IMG/VR virus record: IMGVR_UViG_3300046323_000587
Span: 1 to 64,000 of that record
DNA from: a virus
Direction: 5' to 3' (one strand)
Length of the DNA: 64,000 nt
A model generated the notes under the pieces. The model saw nothing but the letters and a program-made list of their open reading frames with translations, did not search any database and was not told the DNA's origin. The translations under genes were made by a program, and so were the position numbers. This document shows, piece after piece, positions 25,878 to 35,238 of the stretch. Within the stretch, counting starts at the first letter, position 1. Each line of letters begins with the position of its first letter.

Positions 25878-27504
25878 AAGAGTAGAAGAATTTTTAAGTG
25901 CTCATTCTAATGAAGAGTATAGAAAATCTTCTTCAGTAAATTATATATTTGATAGTCAAATAGAAACAGCAAAAGAAGTCCTTTTAAATTTTACAAGTAG
26001 CAAAGGTGGAAAAAGTGAATATGAGACAAACAATAGACATATTATATTATATGCTCAAATGCAATCTGGAAAAACAGGAATTTGTTCAGCAATCATTAAT
26101 ATATTAAAAACAACTACATTAGAAAACTATTTTGGTATTAAACAATATATGTTTATTACTGGTATGAATGATAAAGGGTTACAAAAACAATCTAAAGATA
26201 GATTAATAGATCAAGTTTTTGATATGACTGCTTCTACAGTTAATGATGAAATAAAATATGAACACCCTTATTATTCTATTTATGTTTATAAAAACAGTGA
26301 ATTAAGATTTTCAAACTTAATTTTGAAAGACACTTTAATTTTAATAGATGAATCTCATTACGGAACAGACCAAGCAAGAAATATATTAAACCAATTTTTA
26401 GATAAAAGTAAAATAGATTGGAAAAATGAAGGAAGTTTAAAAATAAATAATAATTATTTAGTTAGTATTTCTGCTACACCATTTAATGAAATGTATTCTG
26501 ATATAGCTGATACAAAACCTAAAGTATTTTTAACTGTTTCTGAATCTTACTATGGTATAAAAGAATTTGATAGTTTAGGATTATTAAAATCTGCAAATAA
26601 TACAGAAAAAGAAATGGAATCTGTTATAGATGATGCTTATATAAGAATGAAACAAAATAAAATAAATGGAGCTGTTTTTGTTAGAACAAGAAAATTATTA
26701 AAAAATGTTAGTTCTTGTTGGGATATTCTATATCTTGATTCAAATAACGAACCTATCAGTTATTTATATGTTAATAGTAAAATAGAGAATTTGATTTACA
26801 GTCCTAATTCTAAACCTTTACTGATTATTATTAAAGGAGCTTATAGAGCAGGAATAACTATAGAATCAAAACATAAAGATTATATTTATGCTATCTATGA
26901 TATATCAAATAAAAGAGAAGCAACTTTACAAGGATTAATTGGTAGAATGTGTGGATATAGATCAAATGAAAATTTAGTTTCTAATACTTTGTTTTATGTT
27001 AATAAAAATCATTGTGAAGATTACATACAATTTATAAATGGTGTAAAAGAATATGAAAGAGCTGGAAAAGGAGATCCTAGTAGACTATTTTTTAAAGAAG
27101 ATATAGTAATACCAATAGATTTTAAACTTGTTTATGATAAAGAAAATAAAATAATTATTGATAAAAACTTTTTAAATGATTTTATTAAAAAAACAGACTT
27201 AGAATTTGATCCCGAAACTGTTTTAGAGTATAATATTTCTGGCAGAAATTCTTATTCGGAAGGTATGTTAAGAAGAAAATTTGATGGAAAAACTTTATCT
27301 TTTAATAAAAAAATTAAAGTTTATGAAGAAAATAAAGACAACATAGGGAAAAGATTATGTTCAATAATCTTAAATGATTTAGAAAGTAATCCTTCAATTA
27401 TAGTAAGATATGGAGAAATAAAAGAAAATGTGAAAACAGTTTCAATAGGAAAATTGACAGAAATAAAAAAAAACAATTTAACTTTTAAACAACATAAAAA
27501 TTAA
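25864..27504 (+). CDS. SF2 helicase/ATPase, 546 aa
   Basis: Walker A MQSGKTGI (about 65-72), Walker B ILIDESHYG (about 158-166), SATPFNEMY (about 203-211), a second RecA-like lobe with YRAGITIES (about 326) and the Arg-finger block QGLIGRMCGYR (about 355-365). The second-lobe text resembles Z1/Res-type helicases of phages. It could act in recombination, in defence or against it. Past its TAA, the overlapping phase stays open for about 29 codons (see intergenic entry). Terminator downstream. Confidence 0.75.
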   Translation: MIYNKRVEEFLSAHSNEEYRKSSSVNYIFDSQIETAKEVLLNFTSSKGGKSEYETNNRHIILYAQMQSGKTGICSAIINILKTTTLENYFGIKQYMFITGMNDKGLQKQSKDRLIDQVFDMTASTVNDEIKYEHPYYSIYVYKNSELRFSNLILKDTLILIDESHYGTDQARNILNQFLDKSKIDWKNEGSLKINNNYLVSISATPFNEMYSDIADTKPKVFLTVSESYYGIKEFDSLGLLKSANNTEKEMESVIDDAYIRMKQNKINGAVFVRTRKLLKNVSSCWDILYLDSNNEPISYLYVNSKIENLIYSPNSKPLLIIIKGAYRAGITIESKHKDYIYAIYDISNKREATLQGLIGRMCGYRSNENLVSNTLFYVNKNHCEDYIQFINGVKEYERAGKGDPSRLFFKEDIVIPIDFKLVYDKENKIIIDKNFLNDFIKKTDLEFDPETVLEYNISGRNSYSEGMLRRKFDGKTLSFNKKIKVYEENKDNIGKRLCSIILNDLESNPSIIVRYGEIKENVKTVSIGKLTEIKKNNLTFKQHKN

Positions 27505-27620
27505 AAAATTTGATGTTTTAAGAAAGCAGTTAGCTGATTCATTAAGAGAAAATGTTTATAAGTTTGGATTTTTGTATAGATAATTGAATTGAAAACTATA
27601 AATTTTAAGTTTAAAAACAG

Positions 27621-27664
27621 ATACATTAACAGAAAATATTTAAAAATCTGTTAATGTATTTTTT
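27621..27664 (+). terminator. Rho-independent terminator
   Basis: ATACATTAACAGA (27621-27633) and TCTGTTAATGTAT (27647-27659) pair perfectly over 13 bases and lead into a T-run. Confidence 0.88.
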
Positions 27665-27855
27665 AATGAACATCAGTTCTTTAATATTTTATAGAATTTG
27701 CAATAAGTTTGAAATTTTCTATTTTAAGTAGTCTTTATAATTTTTAATAAAAATATTTAATTATAAAATAACTTTATATTAGTTAGTTTATAAGCATTTA
27801 AAGTCAAATAATACTTTTTATTAAAAATAATGCACTACCCCTACAAAAATATAAC

Positions 27856-27886
27856 TTGACAAGTTAGAAATAAATAACTAATTTTG
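27856..27886 (+). promoter_or_regulatory. Bacteroidota-type promoter
   Basis: TTG at 27856-27858, 20 bases, then TAATTTTG at 27879-27886, 23 bases before the ATG of the GIY-YIG gene. One base longer than the usual spacer. Confidence 0.6.
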
Positions 27887-27909
27887 AATCCTAATTAAAA
27901 TTTATAGCT

Positions 27910-28671
27910 ATGGATTTAAAAGATATAAAAAAAGTAAATTTAGAGCACAATATGTATATTTTAAGATGTTATGGATTAAATGGACAAACTTTAGTAAAAG
28001 TTGGATATTCTTCTAAAATTAGAAATAGGCTTTGTACATATAATCGTGCAAACCCTTTAATTGAATTTGTAACAAGTTTTTATGCAAACTTAGGACAAAA
28101 GTTTGAATTAATTTTACATTCTTCATTTCCAGGTTATAAAACAAATAAGGAATGGTATGAAGAAAAATATTTAGATTTAATATTGAATTTTATTGATAAA
28201 CATAACAATACAACAGATATTAAAAAACTATTAAAAGAAGCTGGAAAAATAAAAATAATCAAAGAATCTCCAAAACAATATGCTATGTATGTTAAAGAAA
28301 TAAGAAATTGTAATGATTTAAAAGAAAAACTAGAAGTGTTGGAAACTATTGATACTCAAACTTGGAAAAAGTATTTACAGTATGGAATTGAAACAAATAA
28401 TTTACAACTAAATATAACAGCAGCTAAAAAGCATTACGAAACTAAATTTAGTTATAATATACTTAAAGAAGTTATTTATGATAATTTCAAATTAAATACA
28501 TTTTATGTTGCAACAGAAATTAAAGAAATTTTAAATAAAATCTATAAAAATATGAAATTAAATAAATCTCCAAAATCAACTGATTTATATGAATTTTTTG
28601 AGATGAAAGTTACTCAGAAAATGAAAGAAGGTAAAAATTTAAAAGGATTTACATTAACTTTAAAAAAGTAA
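27910..28671 (+). CDS. GIY-YIG/T5orf172-type nuclease-like protein, 253 aa
   Basis: The N-terminal domain (about 14-95) has MYILRCYG, then LVKVGYSSKIRNRL with conserved Gly and Arg, and a downstream EWYEEK Glu: the layout of the T5orf172/Mug113 branch of GIY-YIG nucleases. The first half-motif is altered (YIL instead of GIY), as in that branch. The C-terminal 150 residues are Lys-rich and helical and probably bind nucleic acid. Could be a selfish nuclease or a phage repair enzyme. Transcribed from its own promoter together with the RNA ligase that follows. Confidence 0.7.
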   Translation: MDLKDIKKVNLEHNMYILRCYGLNGQTLVKVGYSSKIRNRLCTYNRANPLIEFVTSFYANLGQKFELILHSSFPGYKTNKEWYEEKYLDLILNFIDKHNNTTDIKKLLKEAGKIKIIKESPKQYAMYVKEIRNCNDLKEKLEVLETIDTQTWKKYLQYGIETNNLQLNITAAKKHYETKFSYNILKEVIYDNFKLNTFYVATEIKEILNKIYKNMKLNKSPKSTDLYEFFEMKVTQKMKEGKNLKGFTLTLKK

Positions 28672-28690
28672 ATAATAAATAATTTAAAAT

Positions 28691-29329
28691 ATGTATCTAC
28701 ACGAAAAAGTTAAATATCCAAGTACACCTCACTTAAATATAAGTCAAACAATAAATAATGACGATAAAATCATTAAAGACTATTCTCAACTTGAAGGCAA
28801 AGAAGTAGTAATTCTTATTAAAATGGACGGTGAAAATACAAGTTTTACTAATTCTTATATACACGCAAGAAGTCTTGATTCTAGTCATCATTCAAGTAGG
28901 AATTGGGTAAAAGGATTATGGGGTAATATTAAACATACAATACCTGATAATATTAGAATTTGTGGTGAAAATATGTTTGCTGTACATAGTTTAGAGTATT
29001 CAGACTTACTTAGTTATTTTTATGTATTCAATATATGGAAAGATAACTATACTTGTCTTAGTTATGATGATGCTATAAATACTTGTAAAGAATTAGGTTT
29101 ACTTCACGTACCAGAAGTATATAGAGGAACTTTTGATTTAAATAAGATAAAGGAGGTATATAATTCTTTAGATAAAATTAAACACGAAGGTATAGTGGTT
29201 AGAAATACTAATTCTTTTATGTTTCAAGATTTTAAATATAATGTTTGTAAAGTAGTAAGACCTAATCACGTGCAAACTGATGAAGATTGGTTAAATAACC
29301 CTATAATTAAAAATAGATTAAAACAGTGA
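28691..29329 (+). CDS. RNA ligase (nucleotidyltransferase family)
   Basis: A 212-residue ATP-dependent RNA ligase. KMDGEN (about 45-50) contains the Lys that takes up AMP (motif I), HARSLDSSHHSS lies at about 58-69, GENMF (about 95-99) is motif III, KHEGIVVR (about 164-171) motif IV and CKVVRP (about 186-191) motif V. The set is complete and the protein compact, lacking the added C-terminal domain of larger T4 ligases. Such enzymes seal broken tRNAs or other RNAs during host defence. The matching end-healing functions in this window (kinase at 47545, HAD phosphatase at 58661) are broken. Confidence 0.88.
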   Translation: MYLHEKVKYPSTPHLNISQTINNDDKIIKDYSQLEGKEVVILIKMDGENTSFTNSYIHARSLDSSHHSSRNWVKGLWGNIKHTIPDNIRICGENMFAVHSLEYSDLLSYFYVFNIWKDNYTCLSYDDAINTCKELGLLHVPEVYRGTFDLNKIKEVYNSLDKIKHEGIVVRNTNSFMFQDFKYNVCKVVRPNHVQTDEDWLNNPIIKNRLKQ

Positions 29330-29387
29330 AAAAGGTAAGAAACATTAAATAATTTAATCTAATTTAACTTTTAAACAATATAAATTT

Positions 29388-29746
29388 ATGGCATTTAATG
29401 TCACAGCATACAATAACGATAGTAGTAGTGATTTATTTGGTCTTTATAATAATTATATAAAAGAAAATTCTAAGATTGAGTTTATGGAATTTGTAAAGAT
29501 TAGAGTATATAAACTTAATATACATTCATTCAATTAATAGAAGATAAATGGACAATAGTAGGTTGTGTTATAATAGCTTTAAGAGAAGGTTTGCCAGTAG
29601 ATAAAGAATCTATTTTAAAAGCAATAGAATATACAAAAGAAACAATTAAAAATTTTAATGAAAATACTACAATAGATTGGATTAAGGATAAAATAGAAGA
29701 AAAAGATTTTATTAAAACATTGAATTTTTTAAATCATTTTATATAA
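29388..29746 (+). pseudogene. Frameshifted gene, two halves out of phase
   Basis: ATG at 29388 opens about 44 codons (MAFNVTAYNNDSSS) ending at TAATAG near 29540. A second phase, open from about 29517, encodes FIQLIEDKWTIVGCVIIAL and continues to TAA at 29744, exactly at the ATG of the next gene. One base appears lost near 29510-29530. Not an A-run. Family unknown. Confidence 0.5.
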
Positions 29747-30610
29747 ATGTTTATAACTGAACAAGACATTCTTCGATTTGATTATTTATTAGAAAATACA
29801 AAATTCATATTAAGAAAATCACTAACAAACAAATTCAATATTAAAAATTTTTTATCAAAAACACAATACATTAATCACATCAGTTCATCTTTACTTGATA
29901 TTAATTTTATATCAAGTAAATTTCTTCATACAATTAAACTTTGTGAAAAAGATCAATCTAAAATTGTATATTATGTGTTTAAATATTTGACTATTATTGA
30001 TTTTTATTATAAAGAAAAAGAATATTATAAATCAATAGGCAATAATCCAATTACATTAAATATTCCATTAAAAAATTCTAATTATTGTAGCAAAGAATAC
30101 CAAAATTTAGATGAATTTTTTTATTTAGATTTTAAAAAAATATTAAAAAATAAGGAATTATTAAATTCATTTGATACAGATGTATTTAATAATATTAATA
30201 AATATAAAATTAATAAAACTAGGCTCACTCTTGTTAGAATTAAACAATTTATTGAAAATATAAAATATATTATTACTTATAAATTTATTAAAGAAGTTTA
30301 TTTAAAAAAAGAAATCTAGTATTATAATTCTATTAAAAAAGATACTAAATTAAAATTAAACTTTTATTTAGGTTGTTATGAACAAGAACAATATTTTACA
30401 AAATATTTCAATTCTAAATCAGATTGTGTAAGATTTATTGATAAAATAATAAACAAAGAAGTTGTTATAAATGGCTTAGACCCTAGTTTAGTTCAGATAA
30501 TACATTTTGTACACAATATCAATTACACTTTAACAGAAAAACAAGAGTTTTATAAAAATCGTTATAGAGAAATCTTTTTTTATTGTACTAATGAAGAGAA
30601 CTCAAATTAA
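29747..30610 (+). pseudogene. Long frame split by TAG; second part homologous to the 20449 family
   Basis: ATG at 29747 runs 190 codons to TAG at 30317. The same phase stays open another 97 codons to 30608, reading YYNSIKKDTKLKLNFYL, YFTKYFNSKSD and VVINGLDPSL, which aligns with the whole 106-residue family at 20449 and 20912. The TAG falls where those paralogs have Glu or Asp (SIEYFNSI, AIDYFNSI), not Trp. Possibly a third paralog that lost its own start and was joined to an upstream gene, or a two-domain protein with a nonsense codon. The first part is unrecognised. Confidence 0.55.
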
Positions 30611-30667
30611 TATTTCAAATTATTATTTCAAAGATTATTACTTAATTTAACTTAAATTCATAGTAAA

Positions 30668-30847
30668 ATGAAACCAAAAACAATTCTCAAACAATTAACA
30701 TTACTATTATTGGTAATAATAATCATTTTTATTGGCAATATAATAACTACTTTTCTTATTATATACACCAGAGACCCTATAATTACTTTTCAAAGAGCTA
30801 TAAATTTAACTTTAATAGTGGTCAATAAAATATTAGGATTAGAATAG
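30668..30847 (+). CDS. Small membrane protein, 59 aa
   Basis: The ATG follows AGTAAA. Residues about 8-36 (LTLLLLVIIIIFIGNIITTFLI region) form one strong transmembrane helix, flanked by Lys at the N-terminus and Arg-Asp after it. A terminator follows directly. Could be a small membrane regulator or holin-like; unknown. Confidence 0.55.
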   Translation: MKPKTILKQLTLLLLVIIIIFIGNIITTFLIIYTRDPIITFQRAINLTLIVVNKILGLE

Positions 30848-30852
30848 AATTT

Positions 30853-30891
30853 AAGCTTAAACTATTCTTATGAATAATTTAAGCTTTTTTT
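30853..30891 (+). terminator. Rho-independent terminator
   Basis: AAGCTTAAACTATTC (30853-30867) pairs with GAATAATTTAAGCTT (30872-30886) with one non-Watson-Crick position, a four-base loop and a T-run. Confidence 0.88.
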
Positions 30892-30939
30892 ATTGTCATT
30901 AATAACAAATTAATTTAAATAATTAAAAAATTTAAAATT

Positions 30940-31413
30940 ATGAATTGGTTAGAAGATAGAAAATTATCAGCACCTATTTTAGAAGAAAATGTGCATTACT
31001 ATAGAAATTTAATTCCTTCATTTCAAGATTTAACTATATATGAAGAGCAAACTCAATATGCTTGGAAAAAAGATTATGGAGATATTGAATTTCTTAAAAA
31101 TTATTTTAAAGGAATGTTTACAGAAGAAGAATTTTTTGAAAAATGTCAAGATTGTTATAATAAAGAATTTAGGCTATACTTAGATTTAGATAAAAAATGT
31201 TTTACTTATAGAGATAGTGCAATTGATCATTATAATTTTGTTGAGTATACTACACCAAATAAAACAATAGAAGAGTTAATTAAAATGTACGAAGAAACAA
31301 AAGAATTAATAATATTTAATCCTGTATATAGTAGACATTTGTTTCAAGAAACTGATATTTTATCAGCTTATAATAAACCTTTTATAATAAAAAAATTTAA
31401 TATTTATTTTTAA
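30940..31413 (+). CDS. Hypothetical protein, 157 aa
   Basis: Soluble, Tyr- and Glu-rich protein opening the 31-39 kb toxin-like region, 19 bases upstream of copy 5. No membrane segment and no similarity to partner families noticed. It may be an upstream accessory gene. Unknown. Confidence 0.5.
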   Translation: MNWLEDRKLSAPILEENVHYYRNLIPSFQDLTIYEEQTQYAWKKDYGDIEFLKNYFKGMFTEEEFFEKCQDCYNKEFRLYLDLDKKCFTYRDSAIDHYNFVEYTTPNKTIEELIKMYEETKELIIFNPVYSRHLFQETDILSAYNKPFIIKKFNIYF

Positions 31414-31432
31414 TCCTTAAATTAACTATATA

Positions 31433-32407
31433 ATGTTTAAACTTAATCATTTCCCAGAAAGTAAATTAAAATTTGATAAAAAGAATAGGAATAATAACAC
31501 TAAGTACAATAAAATAAAATATTTATTAATTGGTACAGTTATTTTACTAAGCTCTATTGGTATTTATTTTTCTATTTTAGAAACACCTTCAAAAGAAAAA
31601 CAATTACTTCAGAAATATATTAATAAAGAACCTCTTACTATCAATGAAAAACTGGAATTGTGTACGTGGCTTGATGGTAATGAAAGTTACAAAAAAGAGT
31701 TTGAAGAAATTTGTGGCGATAAAGCTGAAAGACCTGAATATACCAAAGTAAAAAAATATGTTGAAGATAATTCAGGAGGAGATTCTAAATTACAAAAAGA
31801 TTCTGTTGTTTTAGCTTTTAAAGAAAATTTAAAAGATATTCTAGCAAGTAGAACACCTTATCAAAAAGAATACATATATTTAACTGCCTATAATTATTAT
31901 AAACATTTAAAAAAACTATATCCAGATCAAATACTTTATAGAGATACTAAAAATGGTTATAGAGTTTATTTTAGCTTAGAAAGATTCTTTCATATTGTAA
32001 TTAAACACGATTTATATAAAAAGAAATTTGATTTCACCAATAGAAAAAATATTAGTCAGTTTAAAGACGGTGATTTTATTAGAACAGAACAACACGTTTT
32101 TGAAGATGTTTATAGAATATTTGATCATATTAATCAAAATAATGAAAGTAAATTTCTAGAACGTAAAGTACCAAATTCTGAAATACAAAATAATGAATTA
32201 TATTATCAGTATTTAAATAACAACAAAATTTTACAAAATTATGTGTTAAATTATAAAATAAAGAATAAGATTATTTATGTTCAAACATACTACGAAATAG
32301 AAGATTCGGTTATTAACAATGCAATAAATAGATATAAATTAATTAAAGAAATTTTAGATTCTACACAAATTTCAAATAAACATTTTATCTATAGACTAGA
32401 TAAATAA
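31433..32407 (+). CDS. Membrane-anchored HIxxxH protein, putative nuclease toxin (copy 5)
   Basis: A 324-residue protein beginning MFKLNHFP, the start shared with copies 6 and 7 and with the remnant at 32943. Transmembrane segment about 29-47, stalk KEKQLLQKYINKEPLT and ELCTWLDG, motif FHIVIKH at about 186-192, strand IIYVQTYYEIED later, terminal FIYRLDK. It is followed after 30 bases by one intact partner. Domain assignment inferred from motif order shared by the eight copies. Confidence 0.62.
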   Translation: MFKLNHFPESKLKFDKKNRNNNTKYNKIKYLLIGTVILLSSIGIYFSILETPSKEKQLLQKYINKEPLTINEKLELCTWLDGNESYKKEFEEICGDKAERPEYTKVKKYVEDNSGGDSKLQKDSVVLAFKENLKDILASRTPYQKEYIYLTAYNYYKHLKKLYPDQILYRDTKNGYRVYFSLERFFHIVIKHDLYKKKFDFTNRKNISQFKDGDFIRTEQHVFEDVYRIFDHINQNNESKFLERKVPNSEIQNNELYYQYLNNNKILQNYVLNYKIKNKIIYVQTYYEIEDSVINNAINRYKLIKEILDSTQISNKHFIYRLDK

Positions 32408-32437
32408 GTCATTAAATGTAAAACAATTTAATAAATT

Positions 32438-32929
32438 ATGGATATTTTAGAAAAAATAAAAGAAAAACATAATACTTGTGTAAATATATTAGAAATAGAT
32501 CCAAACAATCTTTTAGATTTACCAGAAGAGTATAGAAATTTTAGTAATTGTAAAGGCGTGGAAGACTCTTACGAAGCTTTAGATTATGCTAGTAGAATTG
32601 GTTATATTACAATAGTAGATTTGGAAAAAAATGAAATTTATATTGACAATGCATTAAAAAAATTCCCTAATTGTATAGATGTTGGATTTGAAAATACCTT
32701 ATTTTTAAAACATTTTTTAGATGAGTTTAATAAAACAAAATCTGTATTTTATTTTAAACATTGTCCAAAAGAAAGTCATTGGAGATACACTCTTATAATA
32801 GCGACATTTGATGAAGGAATATCTTGGAAATTATACCCTTATGAATCAACGTTATCAGAAATAGAAAAATACATTTCTGGAAAACAAATTATTAAAACAG
32901 TTTACGATCTTAAAGATATTATTAATTAA
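32438..32929 (+). CDS. Partner family C, member 1 (immunity-like), 163 aa
   Basis: Family C shares a YRNFSN/YKNFNNF segment, a strand of the IVDLEKNEIY type and a C-terminal ATFDEGISWKLYPYE block with a conserved Trp. Members here: this gene, the broken double copy at 33049, and genes 34817 and 35239. Soluble, 30 bases downstream of copy 5. Role inferred from position. Confidence 0.6.
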   Translation: MDILEKIKEKHNTCVNILEIDPNNLLDLPEEYRNFSNCKGVEDSYEALDYASRIGYITIVDLEKNEIYIDNALKKFPNCIDVGFENTLFLKHFLDEFNKTKSVFYFKHCPKESHWRYTLIIATFDEGISWKLYPYESTLSEIEKYISGKQIIKTVYDLKDIIN

Positions 32930-32942
32930 AAATCAATCAGAT

Positions 32943-33041
32943 ATGTTTAAAATAAATACAGTTCCAAATAAAGTAAGACATTTTAGTTCTGAAATTAAAT
33001 GAAACTTCACATTAAACTATTTTATCTATATAAAACCATAA
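32943..33041 (+). pseudogene. Toxin-like remnant: N-terminus joined to C-terminus with the middle deleted
   Basis: ATG at 32943 encodes MFKINTVPNKVRHFSSEIK, matching the MFKINQEP and MFKLNHFP starts of copies 6 and 5. After TGA (33000) the same phase gives NFTLNYFIYIKP and TAA; the last eight residues are identical to the end of copy 6 (NYFIYIKP). About 290 codons, including anchor and HIxxxH motif, are missing. It lies where a toxin-like gene would be, between the partner of copy 5 and the broken partner at 33049. Confidence 0.75.
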
Positions 33042-33048
33042 AAAATAT

Positions 33049-33821
33049 GAACAATTTATATTACACAAATAAAATTACTATAAAATCTGAATCTCTTTTA
33101 TATATATATATCAAAAATAAATAAAAAATTTTTAAACCTTGAAAATATAGAAGATATTAAAACAGACATAGTTGAATTAGATTTAATCAAAAAAACAATT
33201 AAAAATATTGATTCTAATGAAAATTTTGAAGATTTGATAGAATTTAAATCTAGTTTAGAATTTGATAAATTTTTAAATGAATTTAGAAAAACTAATTATG
33301 TAGCAATTCTAAAAGATTCAACATTTAAAGATTGCTTTAAAGATGTAAATAAAATTATCTGCACTTTTAATGAAAAAGATTAGATCAGTTTTGAGAGTAA
33401 AAAAGAAACAATTTATACGAAAAGAGAACATAAAATTTATATTAATAAACTATATCTAACTGGTCAACAAGTATTATTATTTGACTATAAATATAAAAAC
33501 TTTTCTAATTACCAAGATATAAAACAATTAAATATAGATTTATATCATTTTTATATGAATGATTGCGGAAATGTTACAATAAATTTAGAAACAAATGAAT
33601 TAATAATTCATTCAGAAACAGACGAAATAAATCCAAGAATAGATTTTTTGAGATTTAATCAAATAGGTGATATTTATGAAATCATTGATAACTATAAAAA
33701 ATTTGGTTATGTAATTGTATCACATAATTTTTTATCTGAATATACTTATAAAGATGGATTTAATATACTGTGTTCATTTGATAACGGCAATTTACATTGG
33801 AATAAATATTCTGCAAGCTAA
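33049..33821 (+). pseudogene. Partner family C, broken double-unit gene after the toxin remnant
   Basis: ATG at 33049 (MNNLYYTNKITIKSESLLYI) loses phase in a TA dinucleotide run near 33100-33113. The next phase is open from there to 33819 except for TAG at 33381. It holds two family C units: the first ends FNEKD-TAG-ISF, aligning with FGDNVWKSY and FGEDTWVGY of the intact genes at 34817 and 35239, so the stop replaces the conserved Trp. The second unit contains YKNFSNYQDI and ends FDNGNLHWNKYSAS. An ATG at 33555 could still start the last 88 codons. Confidence 0.7.
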
Positions 33822-33850
33822 ATAAGCACTAATAAATTAAATTACTTATT

Positions 33851-34807
33851 ATGTTTAAAATAAATCAAGAACCAGTAATAAAGAGAGAAAACTCTTCTAA
33901 TAAATTATTAAATAATAAACACTTAATATTCATTGGAATAATTTTAATCTCTATTGGAGTTTCTCAATGTTTAGGTTTAGTAGAATTTCATTCAAAAGAA
34001 AAGGAGTTATTACAACGTTATAAGAACAAGGAACCTTTAACTGAATTAGAGAAATTTGAATTATGTGAATGGTTAAGTGAAAATAAAAGTTATGAAAAGG
34101 AGTTTAAAGAGATTTGTGAGAGTAAGTTAGATACTACTGTAAAAGGTGGGGCAGAGTATGATAAAGAATTTATTCAGTTTATAAATAAAAATAATAAATA
34201 TCTTCTTACAAACAAAGAAATAAAGAAATTATATAAAAATCTAAGTCCTATGGTAAAAAAAAGAAATAAGTATGAAAGATCTTTTGTTTATAAAACAAGT
34301 CTTGATCTATGGTTTCAATTAAATAAAGAGGTTCCTAACGGGTTTATTTATTCTACTATGAGTAATGATTATAAAATTAAAATATCTATTGATGATTTTT
34401 TACATATTGTATTAAGACATCAAGTATTTGAAAATTATTTAAATTTTACATTAAATAAAAAAGAAACTCAATTTGAAACAGAAGACCAAAAATTTTATTT
34501 AAAAGATGTTTTATGGAGTATAGAAACTATTTTTAGATCTCTGACACCTCAGAGTTTATATAGGTTTGTAAGTAGGTTAAATATAAATTCTAGGCCTACA
34601 ACTTATCAACTAATTATTTGTTATCTTAACACAACCAAAGAAGAAGAATTTTATAACATACATTTTAGTATACAAACAGATACTCTTTATATTAAAACTT
34701 TTCATAGAAATAAAAACTATACAGAAAAAATCTTACTAGATTCAGGAAATATTAAAGAACAACTAAGTAAATTTCAACCTAACTACTTTATTTATATTAA
34801 ACCGTAA
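33851..34807 (+). CDS. Membrane-anchored HIxxxH protein, putative nuclease toxin (copy 6)
   Basis: A 318-residue protein: MFKINQEP start, transmembrane segment about 22-41, stalk KEKELLQRYKNKEPLT and ELCEWLSENKSY that closely match copy 5, motif LHIVLRH at about 184-190, strand LYIKTFHRNKNY and terminal NYFIYIKP. The C-terminal residues recur in the remnant at 32943. Two family C partners follow, the first after nine bases. Confidence 0.62.
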   Translation: MFKINQEPVIKRENSSNKLLNNKHLIFIGIILISIGVSQCLGLVEFHSKEKELLQRYKNKEPLTELEKFELCEWLSENKSYEKEFKEICESKLDTTVKGGAEYDKEFIQFINKNNKYLLTNKEIKKLYKNLSPMVKKRNKYERSFVYKTSLDLWFQLNKEVPNGFIYSTMSNDYKIKISIDDFLHIVLRHQVFENYLNFTLNKKETQFETEDQKFYLKDVLWSIETIFRSLTPQSLYRFVSRLNINSRPTTYQLIICYLNTTKEEEFYNIHFSIQTDTLYIKTFHRNKNYTEKILLDSGNIKEQLSKFQPNYFIYIKP

Positions 34808-34816
34808 AAAAATATT

Positions 34817-35215
34817 ATGCTAAATAAAAAAATACCTTTTATAGAAAATAAATTATTTGTCATAACAGAACAAATAAATCAACTTTCAGACAAGTATAAA
34901 AATTTTAATAATTTTAGTTCTGTTAAAGATGCTAATACTTATCTAAATTATTTAGAAATGGATGGAGAATTTGTTATAGTAGATTTTAATAAAAATATAT
35001 TATATAATGAAAGAGAAATTTTAGAAGAAAATTATTATAATTATTGTGAATTTTTTAGATTATCTGATTTAAAAGAAATATTTGATTTATTTAATTTACA
35101 TAAATCTGTTTTTTTTATAAAAACTGATTGGAGTTGTGATGTTTTAGGATGCTGTAGATTAATATGTCGATTTGGAGATAACGTATGGAAAAGTTACCCT
35201 ATTAATGTAATTTAA
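34817..35215 (+). CDS. Partner family C, member 3, 132 aa
   Basis: Contains YKNFNNFSSVKDANTYLNYL, FVIVDFNKNILY and the terminal CRFGDNVWKSYPIN block. It is shorter than 32438 but complete across the family core. Provides the internal reference showing that the TAG at 33381 sits on a conserved Trp codon. Confidence 0.6.
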   Translation: MLNKKIPFIENKLFVITEQINQLSDKYKNFNNFSSVKDANTYLNYLEMDGEFVIVDFNKNILYNEREILEENYYNYCEFFRLSDLKEIFDLFNLHKSVFFIKTDWSCDVLGCCRLICRFGDNVWKSYPINVI

Positions 35216-35238
35216 CTTTTAATTTATAAACAAATATT

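Larger units (their letters stand above)
27505..27909 (+). other. Intergenic region with terminator, promoter and possible tiny frame
   Basis: No gene of normal size. A 29-codon frame (FDVLRKQLADSLRENVYKF) runs from ATA at 27494 to TAA at 27583; it has no ATG, and its ATA overlaps the helicase end exactly where an overlapping ATG would be expected. The region also holds the terminator at 27621, about 190 bases of featureless A/T text, and a promoter-like element at 27856. Confidence 0.5.

Noticed and set aside
33094-33113. TA dinucleotide run as a possible functional repeat
   Set aside because: It lies inside the first unit of a family C gene and is best explained as a slippage site that broke the frame.
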